A DNA stretch of 64,000 nucleotides from the NCBI GenBank assembly GCA_041725955.1, contig JBGRQE010000008.1, forward strand, positions 1 through 64,000. Reading direction: 5' to 3'. Positions within the stretch are counted from its first letter, which is position 1, and each line of letters opens with the position of its first letter. Positions 56,093-63,764 of the stretch are shown piece by piece. Source of the DNA: JBGRPZ01 sp041725955 (GTDB lineage Bacteria > Bacteroidota > Bacteroidia > Bacteroidales > JBGRPZ01). Made by a program: the position numbers and the translations under genes. The notes beneath the pieces are model-generated. The model did no database searches. It was not told where the DNA came from and saw nothing but the letters and a program-made list of their open reading frames with translations.

Positions 56093-56098
56093 GTAATT

Positions 56099-57253
56099 AT
56101 GAAAGAGAAATCCAAGAAGATTCAAAAAGGACTATATATATTTATATTAGTTATTCTTTTTATACCACTAACTCAACATATTACACATTTTTTAAACGAG
56201 AAAAGCCTAGGAGGATATATAACTAAAGTAGATTGCCCAAATCTATCTATGGAAAAATGGCTCAGTAACGAATTTCAAGATAATTTTTCTAATTATACCA
56301 ATTCGAACTTTGGCTTTAGAAATTCATTTGTAAGATTGAGCAATCAAATATCATATTCTTTATTTTCAAAGTTACGCGCTAACTCAGTTGTTATAGGAAA
56401 AAAAGAATATTTATATGAAGAAAACTACATTAAAGAATACTTGGGGCAAAACTTTATTGGCGAGAAAAAAATTCAAGATAAAGTCTGGAAGCTTAAAAAG
56501 ATTCAAGACACCTTAGCTTCTAAGGGAATATTCTTATTCAATGTTATCGCTCCAGGAAAAGGAAGTTATTATCCAGAATATATTCCTGAAAAATATCATC
56601 CTGATAAGAAATCAGAAACCAATTACCAAGCCTACATAAAAGAATTTAAATCTGAAAAAATAAATTATGTAGACTTTAATCAATGGTTTAAAAACATGAA
56701 AGATACCACTTCAAATATTCTTTATCCAAAATGTGGAATCCATTGGAGTTATTATGGTGAATTTTTGGCTGCAGATTCTATTATTCACTATATAGAAAAA
56801 AAGCAACATGTTAACTTAACCCATTTAAAGGTAACTGAAATCGAAAAAAGCAGTCCTAAACACAGAGATAGTGATATTGCTAAAGGGTTAAATCTAATGT
56901 TTGAGTTAGACAATCAGAAACTGACTTACCCCAAGTTTACTTTTACTCAAGATAATGTTACCCAAAAATATAAACTTCTTGCAGTTGCTGATAGTTTTTT
57001 CTGGGGAATGTTTAACTGGGGATTTTCAAACAGAATTTTTGACAATAGTCAATTCTGGTATTACAATAATAGTATATACCCTGATAGTTTTGAGAAACCT
57101 ATTTCAGTAAAAGATGTTGATATAATTCAAGAAGTAGAAAAAAACAAATTTATTATGCTGATGAGTACTGATGGTAATTTGTATAAATATGCCTTTGGAT
57201 TTATCGATATGCTATACGATGCATATTATCCATCTTCAGAAAACAAGAAATAG
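56099..57253 (+). CDS. AlgX/AlgJ-like SGNH-fold acetyltransferase partner protein (second copy)
   Basis: A 384-residue protein with an N-terminal membrane anchor (GLYIFILVILFIPLTQ) and a periplasmic SGNH-like domain. The catalytic His motif is GIHWSYYGEFLAADSI, and the nucleophile elbow is LLAVADSFFWGMF, closer to the consensus GDSF than in the copy at 27273. FNVIAPGKGSYYPEYIPE corresponds to the conserved block after the first strand of the domain. It is encoded 6 bp after its MBOAT partner and closed by a terminator, so it is a self-contained two-gene acylation module. Confidence 0.83.
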   Translation: MKEKSKKIQKGLYIFILVILFIPLTQHITHFLNEKSLGGYITKVDCPNLSMEKWLSNEFQDNFSNYTNSNFGFRNSFVRLSNQISYSLFSKLRANSVVIGKKEYLYEENYIKEYLGQNFIGEKKIQDKVWKLKKIQDTLASKGIFLFNVIAPGKGSYYPEYIPEKYHPDKKSETNYQAYIKEFKSEKINYVDFNQWFKNMKDTTSNILYPKCGIHWSYYGEFLAADSIIHYIEKKQHVNLTHLKVTEIEKSSPKHRDSDIAKGLNLMFELDNQKLTYPKFTFTQDNVTQKYKLLAVADSFFWGMFNWGFSNRIFDNSQFWYYNNSIYPDSFEKPISVKDVDIIQEVEKNKFIMLMSTDGNLYKYAFGFIDMLYDAYYPSSENKK

Positions 57254-57275
57254 TACAAAAAAAGTATAAATAAGC

Positions 57276-57316
57276 AAAAGGGGTTGTCCAAAAAAACATA
57301 TGGACAACCCCCTTTT
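57276..57316. terminator. Bidirectional intrinsic terminator
   Basis: 15-bp stem (57276-57290 and 57301-57316; GGGGTTGTCCA / TGGACAACCCC) with a 10-nt A-rich loop and A/T tails, between convergent genes. Confidence 0.92.
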
Positions 57317-57336
57317 ATTTTTTAAAAGAGTAAATA

Positions 57337-57687
57337 TTATTCAAAGACAATCATTAAGTCATTTTTAGCAACTCTTTGTCCTGCCTCTACTCTTATCTCT
57401 TTAATCACACCGCTAATTGGAGCAGTAATTGTATTATTCATCTTCATAGCTTGAAGTATCAATAGCTTGTCACCTACTTCAACCTTATCACCTTCTTTAA
57501 CAAAAAATTCGATTACCGTTCCTGGAATATATGCAGGAATTTCTTTCTCATCCTTTGCTTTATAAGGTTTTCTATTGATATGCATTTTTGTATACTCTGT
57601 ATTGTAATAAATGCCACCAACAGACAAAGTACCAGTACCATAATCTAGCGCTTTGCTTTTATCTGAAAGATTTTTTGATTCAGCCAT
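57337..57687 (-). CDS. Biotin carboxyl carrier protein of an acyl-CoA carboxylase/decarboxylase
   Basis: A 116-residue carrier. The C-terminal biotinyl domain runs from about residue 45 and has the biotin-accepting lysine in LLILQAMKMNNTITAP, with the usual hairpin symmetry (VEVGDKLLI, GQRVAKNDLMIVF). The N-terminal 45 residues are a short linker, without the Ala/Pro-rich stretch of classical AccB. It lies 13 bp after the carboxyltransferase gene, so the two work together. No biotin carboxylase gene is present nearby. Confidence 0.9.
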   Translation of the reverse strand: MAESKNLSDKSKALDYGTGTLSVGGIYYNTEYTKMHINRKPYKAKDEKEIPAYIPGTVIEFFVKEGDKVEVGDKLLILQAMKMNNTITAPISGVIKEIRVEAGQRVAKNDLMIVFE

Positions 57688-57700
57688 AATTTTTCAATTA

Positions 57701-59248
57701 TTAGAATGGAGGAATTCCGTGTTTCTTGAATGGAACTTCCTCTGATTTCTCTACAGAAATATCCAATGCATGAATAATCATTCGACGAGTTTCTTTTGGC
57801 TCGATAACTGCATCTACATAACCATAAGCCGCTGCCACATAAGGATTGGCAAATTTATTTTTGTACTCCTCGATTTTCTCTTGACGAATTGACTCAGGAT
57901 CTTCTGCATTCATAATTTCTTTACGGAAAATGATGTTTGCAGCACCTTCAGGTCCCATTACTGCAATTTCAGCAGTTGGCCAAGCAAAAACAAAATCAGC
58001 ACGTAAGTGATGTGAACACATTGCAATGTAACCACCACCATATGCTTTACGAAGAATCAAAGTGATTTTTGGAACAGTAGCTTCACTATAAGCATACAAC
58101 ACTTTAGCACCATGGCGAATTACACCCGCATGCTCTTGATCTACCCCTGGAAGATATCCTGGAAGATCAACAAAAGTTACTAAAGGAATATTAAAGGCAT
58201 CGCAATAGCGGATAAAACGTGCAGCTTTATTCGAACTATCAACATCCAATACTCCAGCTAGATAACGAGGTTGATTGGCTACAAATCCGACAGTATCACC
58301 ATTCATTCTACCAAAACCAATAGCAATATTGGAAGCAAATAATTCTTGTATTTCAAAGAATTCAGAGTCATCACAAACTGCACGAATAACATCACGAACG
58401 TCATAAGGCTGCGAAGGATCTGATGGTAATATACTGTCTACTTTATATTCTTTAGTTTTCGGTGTTTTCTTTGTAAATTTTTCAGCTTTATGAGTATTAT
58501 TCCAAGGAATGAAACCCATAAGTTTTTTTATCTGATCAAAACACTCTTGTTCACTTTCTGCATAAAAATGAGCATTACCAGTGGTCTCTGCATGAACACG
58601 AGCACCACCTAGCTCTTCCATAGAGATTTCTTCTCCAAGAACAGTTTTAATTACCTCTGGACCTGTAATAAACATTTTTGAAATTTTGTCTACTACAAAC
58701 ACAAAATCTGTCAAAGCAGGCGAATAAACTGCTCCACCAGCACAAGGCCCAAGGATAACACTAATCTGAGGGATTACTCCTGAAGCTTTAGTGTTTCTAT
58801 AAAAGATCTCTCCATATCCAGCAAGAGAATTAACTCCTTCTTGAATACGAGCACCACCAGAATCATTAATTCCAATCAAAGGAACTTTAAGCTTCATGGC
58901 ATGGTCCATAATTTTACAGATCTTTTTTGCATGCATCCAACCGAGACTACCACCTGCAACAGTAAAGTCTTGTGCATAAATACAAATTGGATGACCTTCG
59001 ATCATACCTGTACCTGTGACAACACCATCACCAGGGAGGTATTTTTTGTCCATATTGAAGTCTTTTGCTGCGTGCTCAACGAAAAGGTCGTACTCATGAA
59101 AGCTTTTGGGATCCAAAAGGGCAATAATTCTCTCACGAGCGGTGAGTTTACCAATAGCCTTTTGTTTTTCAATGGCTTTCGTTCCCCCTCCGCTGAGGGC
59201 ATTGCGCATTCTTTTTTTTAGGTCGGATGTTTTTTGCTTAATACCCAT
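57701..59248 (-). CDS. Acyl-CoA carboxyltransferase beta subunit (propionyl-CoA carboxylase / methylmalonyl-CoA decarboxylase type)
   Basis: A 515-residue carboxyltransferase with two crotonase-fold halves. It carries AQDFTVAGGSLGWMHAKKI, GINDSGGARIQEGVNSLAGYG, VILGPCAGGAVYSPAL and, in the second half, FVDLPGYLPGVDQEHAGVIRHGAK, KAYGGGYIAM and KHGIPPF at the end. It transfers CO2 between biotin and propionyl-/methylmalonyl-CoA. Whether it runs as carboxylase or as the sodium-pump decarboxylase MmdA cannot be told here, as neither accC nor the membrane decarboxylase subunits are in the window. Confidence 0.92.
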   Translation of the reverse strand: MGIKQKTSDLKKRMRNALSGGGTKAIEKQKAIGKLTARERIIALLDPKSFHEYDLFVEHAAKDFNMDKKYLPGDGVVTGTGMIEGHPICIYAQDFTVAGGSLGWMHAKKICKIMDHAMKLKVPLIGINDSGGARIQEGVNSLAGYGEIFYRNTKASGVIPQISVILGPCAGGAVYSPALTDFVFVVDKISKMFITGPEVIKTVLGEEISMEELGGARVHAETTGNAHFYAESEQECFDQIKKLMGFIPWNNTHKAEKFTKKTPKTKEYKVDSILPSDPSQPYDVRDVIRAVCDDSEFFEIQELFASNIAIGFGRMNGDTVGFVANQPRYLAGVLDVDSSNKAARFIRYCDAFNIPLVTFVDLPGYLPGVDQEHAGVIRHGAKVLYAYSEATVPKITLILRKAYGGGYIAMCSHHLRADFVFAWPTAEIAVMGPEGAANIIFRKEIMNAEDPESIRQEKIEEYKNKFANPYVAAAYGYVDAVIEPKETRRMIIHALDISVEKSEEVPFKKHGIPPF

Positions 59249-59608
59249 ATTAACACAATTTTTGTTTTACCTTAAGATTTTGATATGGCTATAACTTAGT
59301 TAAAATTCTGTGAACCTTATTATTAGTTACAGCCAAAACTAATCTCAAGCTTGCAAAATTAGTTCTTTTTTGCAAATCTGCAAGAAATGAACATACTGTA
59401 AGAGGGAAGTAGGTTTTATTTAGAAAGACTGTTAAAATTTTTTACTTAAATTGATAACGTGTTAAACTGAATATATTTTTCATGCCAACATAAAAAAAAG
59501 CGGTCGTTAATAACTGAAAAACAGAAAACAACCGCTAGGATAAGAAAATAAAAATGGCAAAATGAGTCACGAAAAGAAATCTTTTTTCGTTTAAAAAATC
59601 CACCTAAG
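59249..59608. other. 360-bp intergenic region
   Basis: No gene seen. It holds the thioredoxin-gene terminator at 59492-59536 and presumably the promoter of the carboxyltransferase operon, for which I see no clear -33/-7 pair. Confidence 0.6.
59492..59536 (-). terminator. Intrinsic terminator of the thioredoxin gene
   Basis: 10-bp stem with one mismatch (59499-59508 and 59527-59536; AGCGGT / ACCGCT ends) and an 18-nt loop, followed on the minus strand by eight T residues (59492-59499). Confidence 0.75.
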
Positions 59609-60037
59609 TCATGCTATTTGCATATTTTTTAATACATTTTTTATTGCATGTTTGGACTTAAAACCAATTAATTTTTGAACAACCTCCCCGTTTTGGAAAA
59701 TCAAAATTGAAGGAATATTATCGATATCATATTGATGGAGTAAATTCTTACTTTTATCAACATCAAACTTACAAACTTTAATTCTATCCTTCTCTTTTTC
59801 TGCTATTTCATTAAGAATTACACCTTGAAATTTACAAGGCTTACACCATTTTGCCCAAAATTCTACCAAAACAGTTCCACTACTCGTTTCTTCAGAGAAA
59901 TTACTATCATCCAAAATGGTAATATTTGGATTCGTTTCAACATCATACTTTTTAAATGTTTGTGCTCTTTTGGCAAGGTAAATAATGACCAAAATAAAAA
60001 GGACAACTATTACATAGGTTATTATTGTACCAATCAT
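59609..60037 (-). CDS. Membrane-anchored thioredoxin-like protein
   Basis: A 142-residue protein with one N-terminal membrane helix (IITYVIVVLFILVIIYLA) and a thioredoxin domain. The active site is EFWAKWCKPCKFQGVI (CxxC), and the cis-proline is in YDIDNIPSILIFQNGEVV. The anchor places it at the membrane; topology (cytoplasmic or periplasmic face) is not decided by the sequence. I use the ATG at 60037: an upstream TTG at 60076 would add 13 residues ahead of the membrane helix. A single gene with its own terminator. Confidence 0.9.
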   Translation of the reverse strand: MIGTIITYVIVVLFILVIIYLAKRAQTFKKYDVETNPNITILDDSNFSEETSSGTVLVEFWAKWCKPCKFQGVILNEIAEKEKDRIKVCKFDVDKSKNLLHQYDIDNIPSILIFQNGEVVQKLIGFKSKHAIKNVLKNMQIA

Positions 60038-60454
60038 AATACTTAGTTTAGGGTTTATTGTTATGATTAATATCAAGCCACAACAGATCTTTGCGTAGAA
60101 AAGATAATTTAGATAATACTTTAGTTTATTGTGGTAAATTGAGTTGGCTCAATACACTAAAGATAAAAAAAAAATCAAAACAAACAAAATTTCAAATCCA
60201 ACCTAAAGCTAGTAACATATTTATACTTTAACTAAAAGTAATCAAAAGATTATAACAAAGAATACATTTTTGAACAAAATAATGCATTAACAATAACAGT
60301 TTGTATTACTCTAACATTATTTTTTCCCTAAGAATACAAAACTCCTTTTATAGTGCCTTATAGGTAATAAAAGATCACACCAGAAAAATTCTGATTTATT
60401 AAAAAAAAGAATTTTATTTCTTAGACGAGAAAACTAAAATCTAAACTAAACATT
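60038..60454. other. Intergenic region upstream of the first precursor-peptide gene
   Basis: About 415 bp, very AT-rich, with no gene I can support. It must hold the divergent promoters of the thioredoxin gene and of the peptide gene. CATTTTTG near 60265 is one mismatch from a -7 box but is far from the peptide ATG. Confidence 0.55.
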
Positions 60455-60652
60455 ATGAAAAGTAAGAATTTAACAGAAAAACTATCTTTAAAAAAAGAAA
60501 ATGTATCTTCATTAGGCAAACATACGCAAGGTAAAGGTACAGGTACTGAATGCTGGACAGCTGCAAGTATTGGGGGACTTGGCGTAACATGTTTATTCAC
60601 AATGATCCACACATGTACATGTGGAGCTTCTGGCTACAGTATGTGTTGCTAA
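60455..60652 (+). CDS. Lanthipeptide-like RiPP precursor peptide (copy 1)
   Basis: A 65-residue peptide. Residues 1-26 form a leader-like part with KLSLKKENVSSLG, resembling Bacteroidota class I lanthipeptide leaders (LxLxKxTIxxL). A G-K-G-T-G joint precedes a core with C33, C46, C54, C56, C64, C65 and many Thr/Ser, including CWTAASIGGLGVTCLFT. The core composition (Cys paired with Ser/Thr, Gly-rich) suits lanthionine rings. The paralogue at 63279 is 69% identical by my count (45 of 65). No modification, protease or exporter gene lies within the window. The product is inferred, not shown. Confidence 0.75.
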   Translation: MKSKNLTEKLSLKKENVSSLGKHTQGKGTGTECWTAASIGGLGVTCLFTMIHTCTCGASGYSMCC

Positions 60653-60668
60653 GAAATACGAATAAGAT

Positions 60669-60700
60669 AAAAAAGCGAGCTTATGCAAGCTCGCTTTTTT
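60669..60700. terminator. Bidirectional intrinsic terminator after peptide copy 1
   Basis: 14-bp perfect stem (60669-60682 and 60687-60700; AAAGCGAGCTT / AAGCTCGCTTT) with a 4-nt loop and A/T tails. It also serves the convergent permease gene. Confidence 0.92.
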
Positions 60701-60721
60701 ATTTTCTATATATTCTATTCT

Positions 60722-62020
60722 TTATCTCAAGAAAAATTTAAGAATAAATAAAATTGCAATAAAATACATAATAGGAGATAGCTGCTTTGACTTTCCTGTC
60801 AAAATCTTTAAGAAGACATAAGACAACATTCCAAATACAATACCATTAGCAATGCTATAAGTTAATGGCATCAATATAATTGTAAAAAACGCTGGAATAG
60901 CTTCTGTGAAATCCTTAAAATCGACCTTGGTAATTGGTGTCATCATAAACAAACCAACCATAATCAATGCAGATGCTGTAGCAGCACTAGGAATCATAAC
61001 AAAAACAGGAGCAAAGAATAAAGCAATAAAAAACATGCCTGCAGCAGAAAGAGCTGTCATTCCAGTTCTTCCTCCTTCGGCAACTCCTGAAGCAGATTCA
61101 ACATAGGTGGTAACTGTACTTGTTCCCATTATGGCACCAAAGGTAGTTCCAATTGCATCTGCAAACAGAGCATGTTTTACCCTTGGAATTTTCCCATCCT
61201 TATCTAATAAATTAGCCTTTGAAGAAACTCCAACTAAAGTACCTACTGTATCAAACATATCTACAAATAGAAAAGTAAAAAGTACAATAAGCATTTTAAA
61301 ACTGAAGATTTCAGACCATTCAAATTGAAAGAAGATAGGTTTAAGAGATGGAGGAGCGCTGATAAGACTACCATCTGCAGGGAGATGTGTAACATTTAAA
61401 GGGATCCCAACAATGGTTGCTGTAATAATACCGATAAGTAATGCTCCCTTTACATTTAATGCCAATAATACTCCTGTAAGAATCAATCCGATTAATGCAA
61501 CGATTGCTGCTGGTTGAGTAACATCACCCAGCGACACTAAGGTAGCTGGATTATCAACAACAATTCCTGCCTTGGAAAATCCAATAAAAGCAATAAACAA
61601 ACCAATCCCAACCGAAACAGCATGTTTAATATTTGTTGGAATACAGTTTACAATTAACTCTCGAATATTAAACGCCGTTAACACTATAAAGATTAATCCT
61701 TCAAGAAAAACAGCAGTAAGTGCAAATTGCCAACTATGTCCTAATCCAAGAACTACAGTATAGGCAAAGAAAGCATTTAGCCCCATGCCAGGTGCAAGTG
61801 CAAATGGTAACTTAGCCACAAATGCCATTACTAAAGTTCCAACGATGGCCGACAATACAGTAGCGGTAAATACAGCTCCAGCATCCATTCCTGTTTTACT
61901 AAGAATATCAGGGTTGACAGCCAAAATATAGGCCATTGTCATAAAGGTGGTTATCCCTGCTATAATCTCTGTCTTAACAGTTGTTTTATGCTTACTTAAG
62001 CCGAAGAATTTATTTAGCAT
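60722..62020 (-). CDS. NCS2 family purine (adenine/guanine/hypoxanthine) permease, AzgA-like
   Basis: A 432-residue inner-membrane permease with about 12-14 segments. It opens VKTEIIAGITTFMTMAYILAVNP, then has the pore region FALAPGMGLNAFFAYTVV, FVDMFDTVGTLVGV, and the signature IGTTFGAIMGTSTVTTYVESASGVAEGGRTGM, typical of the AzgA branch transporting adenine, guanine and hypoxanthine with protons. The ATG start lies 18 bp after the DUF5020 gene, so the two are one transcript for purine uptake across both membranes. Confidence 0.93.
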   Translation of the reverse strand: MLNKFFGLSKHKTTVKTEIIAGITTFMTMAYILAVNPDILSKTGMDAGAVFTATVLSAIVGTLVMAFVAKLPFALAPGMGLNAFFAYTVVLGLGHSWQFALTAVFLEGLIFIVLTAFNIRELIVNCIPTNIKHAVSVGIGLFIAFIGFSKAGIVVDNPATLVSLGDVTQPAAIVALIGLILTGVLLALNVKGALLIGIITATIVGIPLNVTHLPADGSLISAPPSLKPIFFQFEWSEIFSFKMLIVLFTFLFVDMFDTVGTLVGVSSKANLLDKDGKIPRVKHALFADAIGTTFGAIMGTSTVTTYVESASGVAEGGRTGMTALSAAGMFFIALFFAPVFVMIPSAATASALIMVGLFMMTPITKVDFKDFTEAIPAFFTIILMPLTYSIANGIVFGMLSYVFLKILTGKSKQLSPIMYFIAILFILKFFLR

Positions 62021-62038
62021 GATTCTTTGGGTTTATAA

Positions 62039-62752
62039 TTATAAATTCCACTTAAAAGCTACTGTTGGCATGGCCTTAAACTGATCGTCGAAAATAAAGA
62101 AATTGCGACTTATTTCAACCTCTCCTCCAATTGCCAATGATTTATTTAAATTAAACCACAATTGTGGTTCTGTAAGAAACGTAAATTGTTTTCCATCATG
62201 TTTAGCCTCTTGAGAAAATAACACCTTATCCTGAGTCCAGATATCTAAGAATCCAGAAAAGGTTATTATTCCATGATAGAAAGTCTTTGACCAAGATGTG
62301 GTAAACTGAAAGTCAGCCCCCTCAACAGCATCTTGTTGCTTACGATAACTAATAGATATTGGTAGAACGAAATTTCCTATTCGAACAGGATACGTGAAAC
62401 CAAATAAATATGTATTTGATATCTCAATAATATTATTCCTTTTCACCATTATTCCCCCATTATACTCTGTATGGAGTTGTAATTTTTTAACAAAAGGAAT
62501 ATTCCAATTTCTACTTATTTCTGTATATGCAGTTCCTATATTTCCATTTGATCTACTAAAATCTAAATCTACAAATAGAAATGTATTTCCTAACTTATCA
62601 ACCTTAAAAGTTTCAAACGTTGTAGTAAAATAATTCCGATCAACAGTTCGATCTCCATCTTTGGCTTTACCAAAATCATAATGCAATTGCAAATTCTGCG
62701 AAAATGCATTAAGACCTATGAACAAAAATAAAAGAGTAAAAAATTGTTTCAT
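62039..62752 (-). CDS. DUF5020 (Tsx-like) outer-membrane protein
   Basis: A 237-residue protein with a signal peptide (FTLLFLFIGLNAFSQ) and a beta-barrel-like body (LQLHYDFGK, NTFLFVDLDFSRSNGNIGTAYTEISR, AMPTVAFKWNL at the end). This matches the DUF5020 family, distantly related to the nucleoside channel Tsx. It is followed after 18 bp by the purine permease, which supports a role in letting purine bases or nucleosides through the outer membrane. The role is inferred from context. Confidence 0.83.
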   Translation of the reverse strand: MKQFFTLLFLFIGLNAFSQNLQLHYDFGKAKDGDRTVDRNYFTTTFETFKVDKLGNTFLFVDLDFSRSNGNIGTAYTEISRNWNIPFVKKLQLHTEYNGGIMVKRNNIIEISNTYLFGFTYPVRIGNFVLPISISYRKQQDAVEGADFQFTTSWSKTFYHGIITFSGFLDIWTQDKVLFSQEAKHDGKQFTFLTEPQLWFNLNKSLAIGGEVEISRNFFIFDDQFKAMPTVAFKWNL

Positions 62753-63228
62753 GGCTTATTAATCAAATAACTGATTTTGTTTTGCTTATAAAAATTGTTG
62801 TTGTTTGTGGCTGCAAAACAAAATCAAAAGAAGGAGAATTACAAATTCTATAAACAAACTCTCTTTTTATAAAATGTTATTATTAACATTACTTTATATT
62901 GATTAACATATCTTTAATTGATACTAAAGAAAGTTATTAACACTAAAAAAAAATATTTTTTTGTTTTTCATACCTAAAAAGGTGATATTCTAGCTGCTAG
63001 AAAAAAATTATAAGCAACCAAAGTAAGTAAAGACAAATTTATTCTATAAAGAAGTCAATATAAAAATAGACGCTTTCTATAGCAACGTATTTCACTATAA
63101 TAATAACCGAAACAAAAGACAAAATAATATCTTCGTTTTAACAGTTTGATATACAGCTGACAAAATAAATCATTTTATTTTTTTAACTGCCTACTGCACT
63201 CTATGACGTTTGTGTGTATTAGGCAAAG
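62753..63228. other. Intergenic region between DUF5020 and peptide copy 2
   Basis: About 525 bp of very AT-rich divergent DNA up to the peptide ATG. There is no coding region I can support. It contains the inverted repeat described at 62773-62825 and the promoter-like block at 63229-63255. Confidence 0.6.
62773..62825 (-). promoter_or_regulatory. Leader inverted repeat upstream of the DUF5020/permease operon
   Basis: Perfect 13-bp inverted repeat (GATTTTGTTTTGC at 62773-62785, GCAAAACAAAATC at 62813-62825) with a 27-nt spacer, ending 21 bp before the DUF5020 start. It could be an mRNA leader hairpin or a repressor site. It does not match a purine riboswitch that I can recognise. Confidence 0.4.
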
Positions 63229-63255
63229 TATTTTTGTTGAGTTCAAACTCAACAA
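63229..63255 (+). promoter_or_regulatory. Promoter and palindromic operator candidate of peptide copy 2
   Basis: TATTTTTG (63229-63236) is a perfect -7 box, 42 bp before the ATG. It overlaps a perfect dyad: TTGTTGAGTT (63234-63243), two bases, AACTCAACAA (63246-63255). The dyad spans 22 bp and covers the predicted transcription start. No counterpart was found upstream of copy 1. Confidence 0.4.
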
Positions 63256-63278
63256 AATTAACCCTAAAACTAAAAACT

Positions 63279-63476
63279 ATGAAAACTAAGGAAATAAACG
63301 GAAAGCTAAACTTAAAAAAAGAAAACGTTTCTACATTAGGTAATAAAGTTCAAGGTAAAGGTACGGGAAGCAATTGCTGGACTGCAGCAAGTATAGGAGG
63401 ACTTGGCGTGACATGCCTATTTACACTTATTAAAACTTGTACTTGCGATACCTCAAGTTATAATTACTGCGATTAA
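63279..63476 (+). CDS. Lanthipeptide-like RiPP precursor peptide (copy 2)
   Basis: A 65-residue paralogue of the peptide at 60455. The ATG at 63279 gives exactly the same length and alignment; longer readings from upstream lack similarity. It keeps the leader KLNLKKENVSTLG, the QGKGTG joint, the 17-residue core CWTAASIGGLGVTCLFT (identical), and cysteines 33, 46, 54, 56 and 64; it lacks the final Cys65, having Asp. The variable positions are mainly in the leader tail and after the last TCTC. Own promoter-like region upstream and terminator downstream. Confidence 0.75.
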   Translation: MKTKEINGKLNLKKENVSTLGNKVQGKGTGSNCWTAASIGGLGVTCLFTLIKTCTCDTSSYNYCD

Positions 63477-63488
63477 AAAATATAAATT

Positions 63489-63530
63489 AACAAAAAAAGC
63501 TACTTCAGATTTGAAGTAGCTTTTTTTGTT
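63489..63530 (+). terminator. Intrinsic terminator after peptide copy 2
   Basis: 19-bp perfect stem (63489-63507 and 63512-63530; AAAGCTACTTCA / TGAAGTAGCTTT) with a 4-nt loop; the descending arm contains the T-run. Confidence 0.92.
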
Positions 63531-63538
63531 AACATCTT

Positions 63539-63570
63539 AAAAAAAAGACCATCCAATTAAGGATAGTCTT
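63539..63570 (-). terminator. Intrinsic terminator of tRNA-fMet
   Basis: Minus strand: AAGACTATCC, 6-nt loop, GGATGGTCTT (one G-T pair; arms 63561-63570 and 63545-63554), then a T-run (63539-63546 are A on the plus strand). Confidence 0.85.
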
Positions 63571-63579
63571 TATATCTAG

Positions 63580-63651
<72 letters not shown>

Positions 63652-63697
63652 GTGTAATCAAATAAAGAACGATTTTCTCCGTTCTGAATTGCGAGTG

Positions 63698-63728
63698 CAA
63701 AGATATATTTTGTTTCTTTGCAATCCAA
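63698..63728 (-). promoter_or_regulatory. Promoter of tRNA-fMet
   Basis: On the minus strand TTG (63726-63728), 20-bp spacer, then TATCTTTG (63698-63705). It is followed by GCACTCGCAA, the same block as after the tRNA-Gly promoter at 28509-28516. Confidence 0.65.
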
Positions 63729-63764
63729 GATTTTTTAACTTTTTTTTACAACCTTTTGGAAATT

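Noticed and set aside
58841..59221. Plus-strand frame of 126 codons inside the carboxyltransferase gene
   Set aside because: Antisense shadow of a highly conserved enzyme.
63210..63278. Longer N-terminus for peptide copy 2
   Set aside because: The 23 extra residues have no counterpart in copy 1, and the region contains the -7 box and dyad. The ATG at 63279 gives equal length for both copies.
62753..63278. Purine riboswitch ahead of the purine-uptake operon
   Set aside because: I could not find the three-helix junction or conserved loop sequences; only a simple inverted repeat is present.
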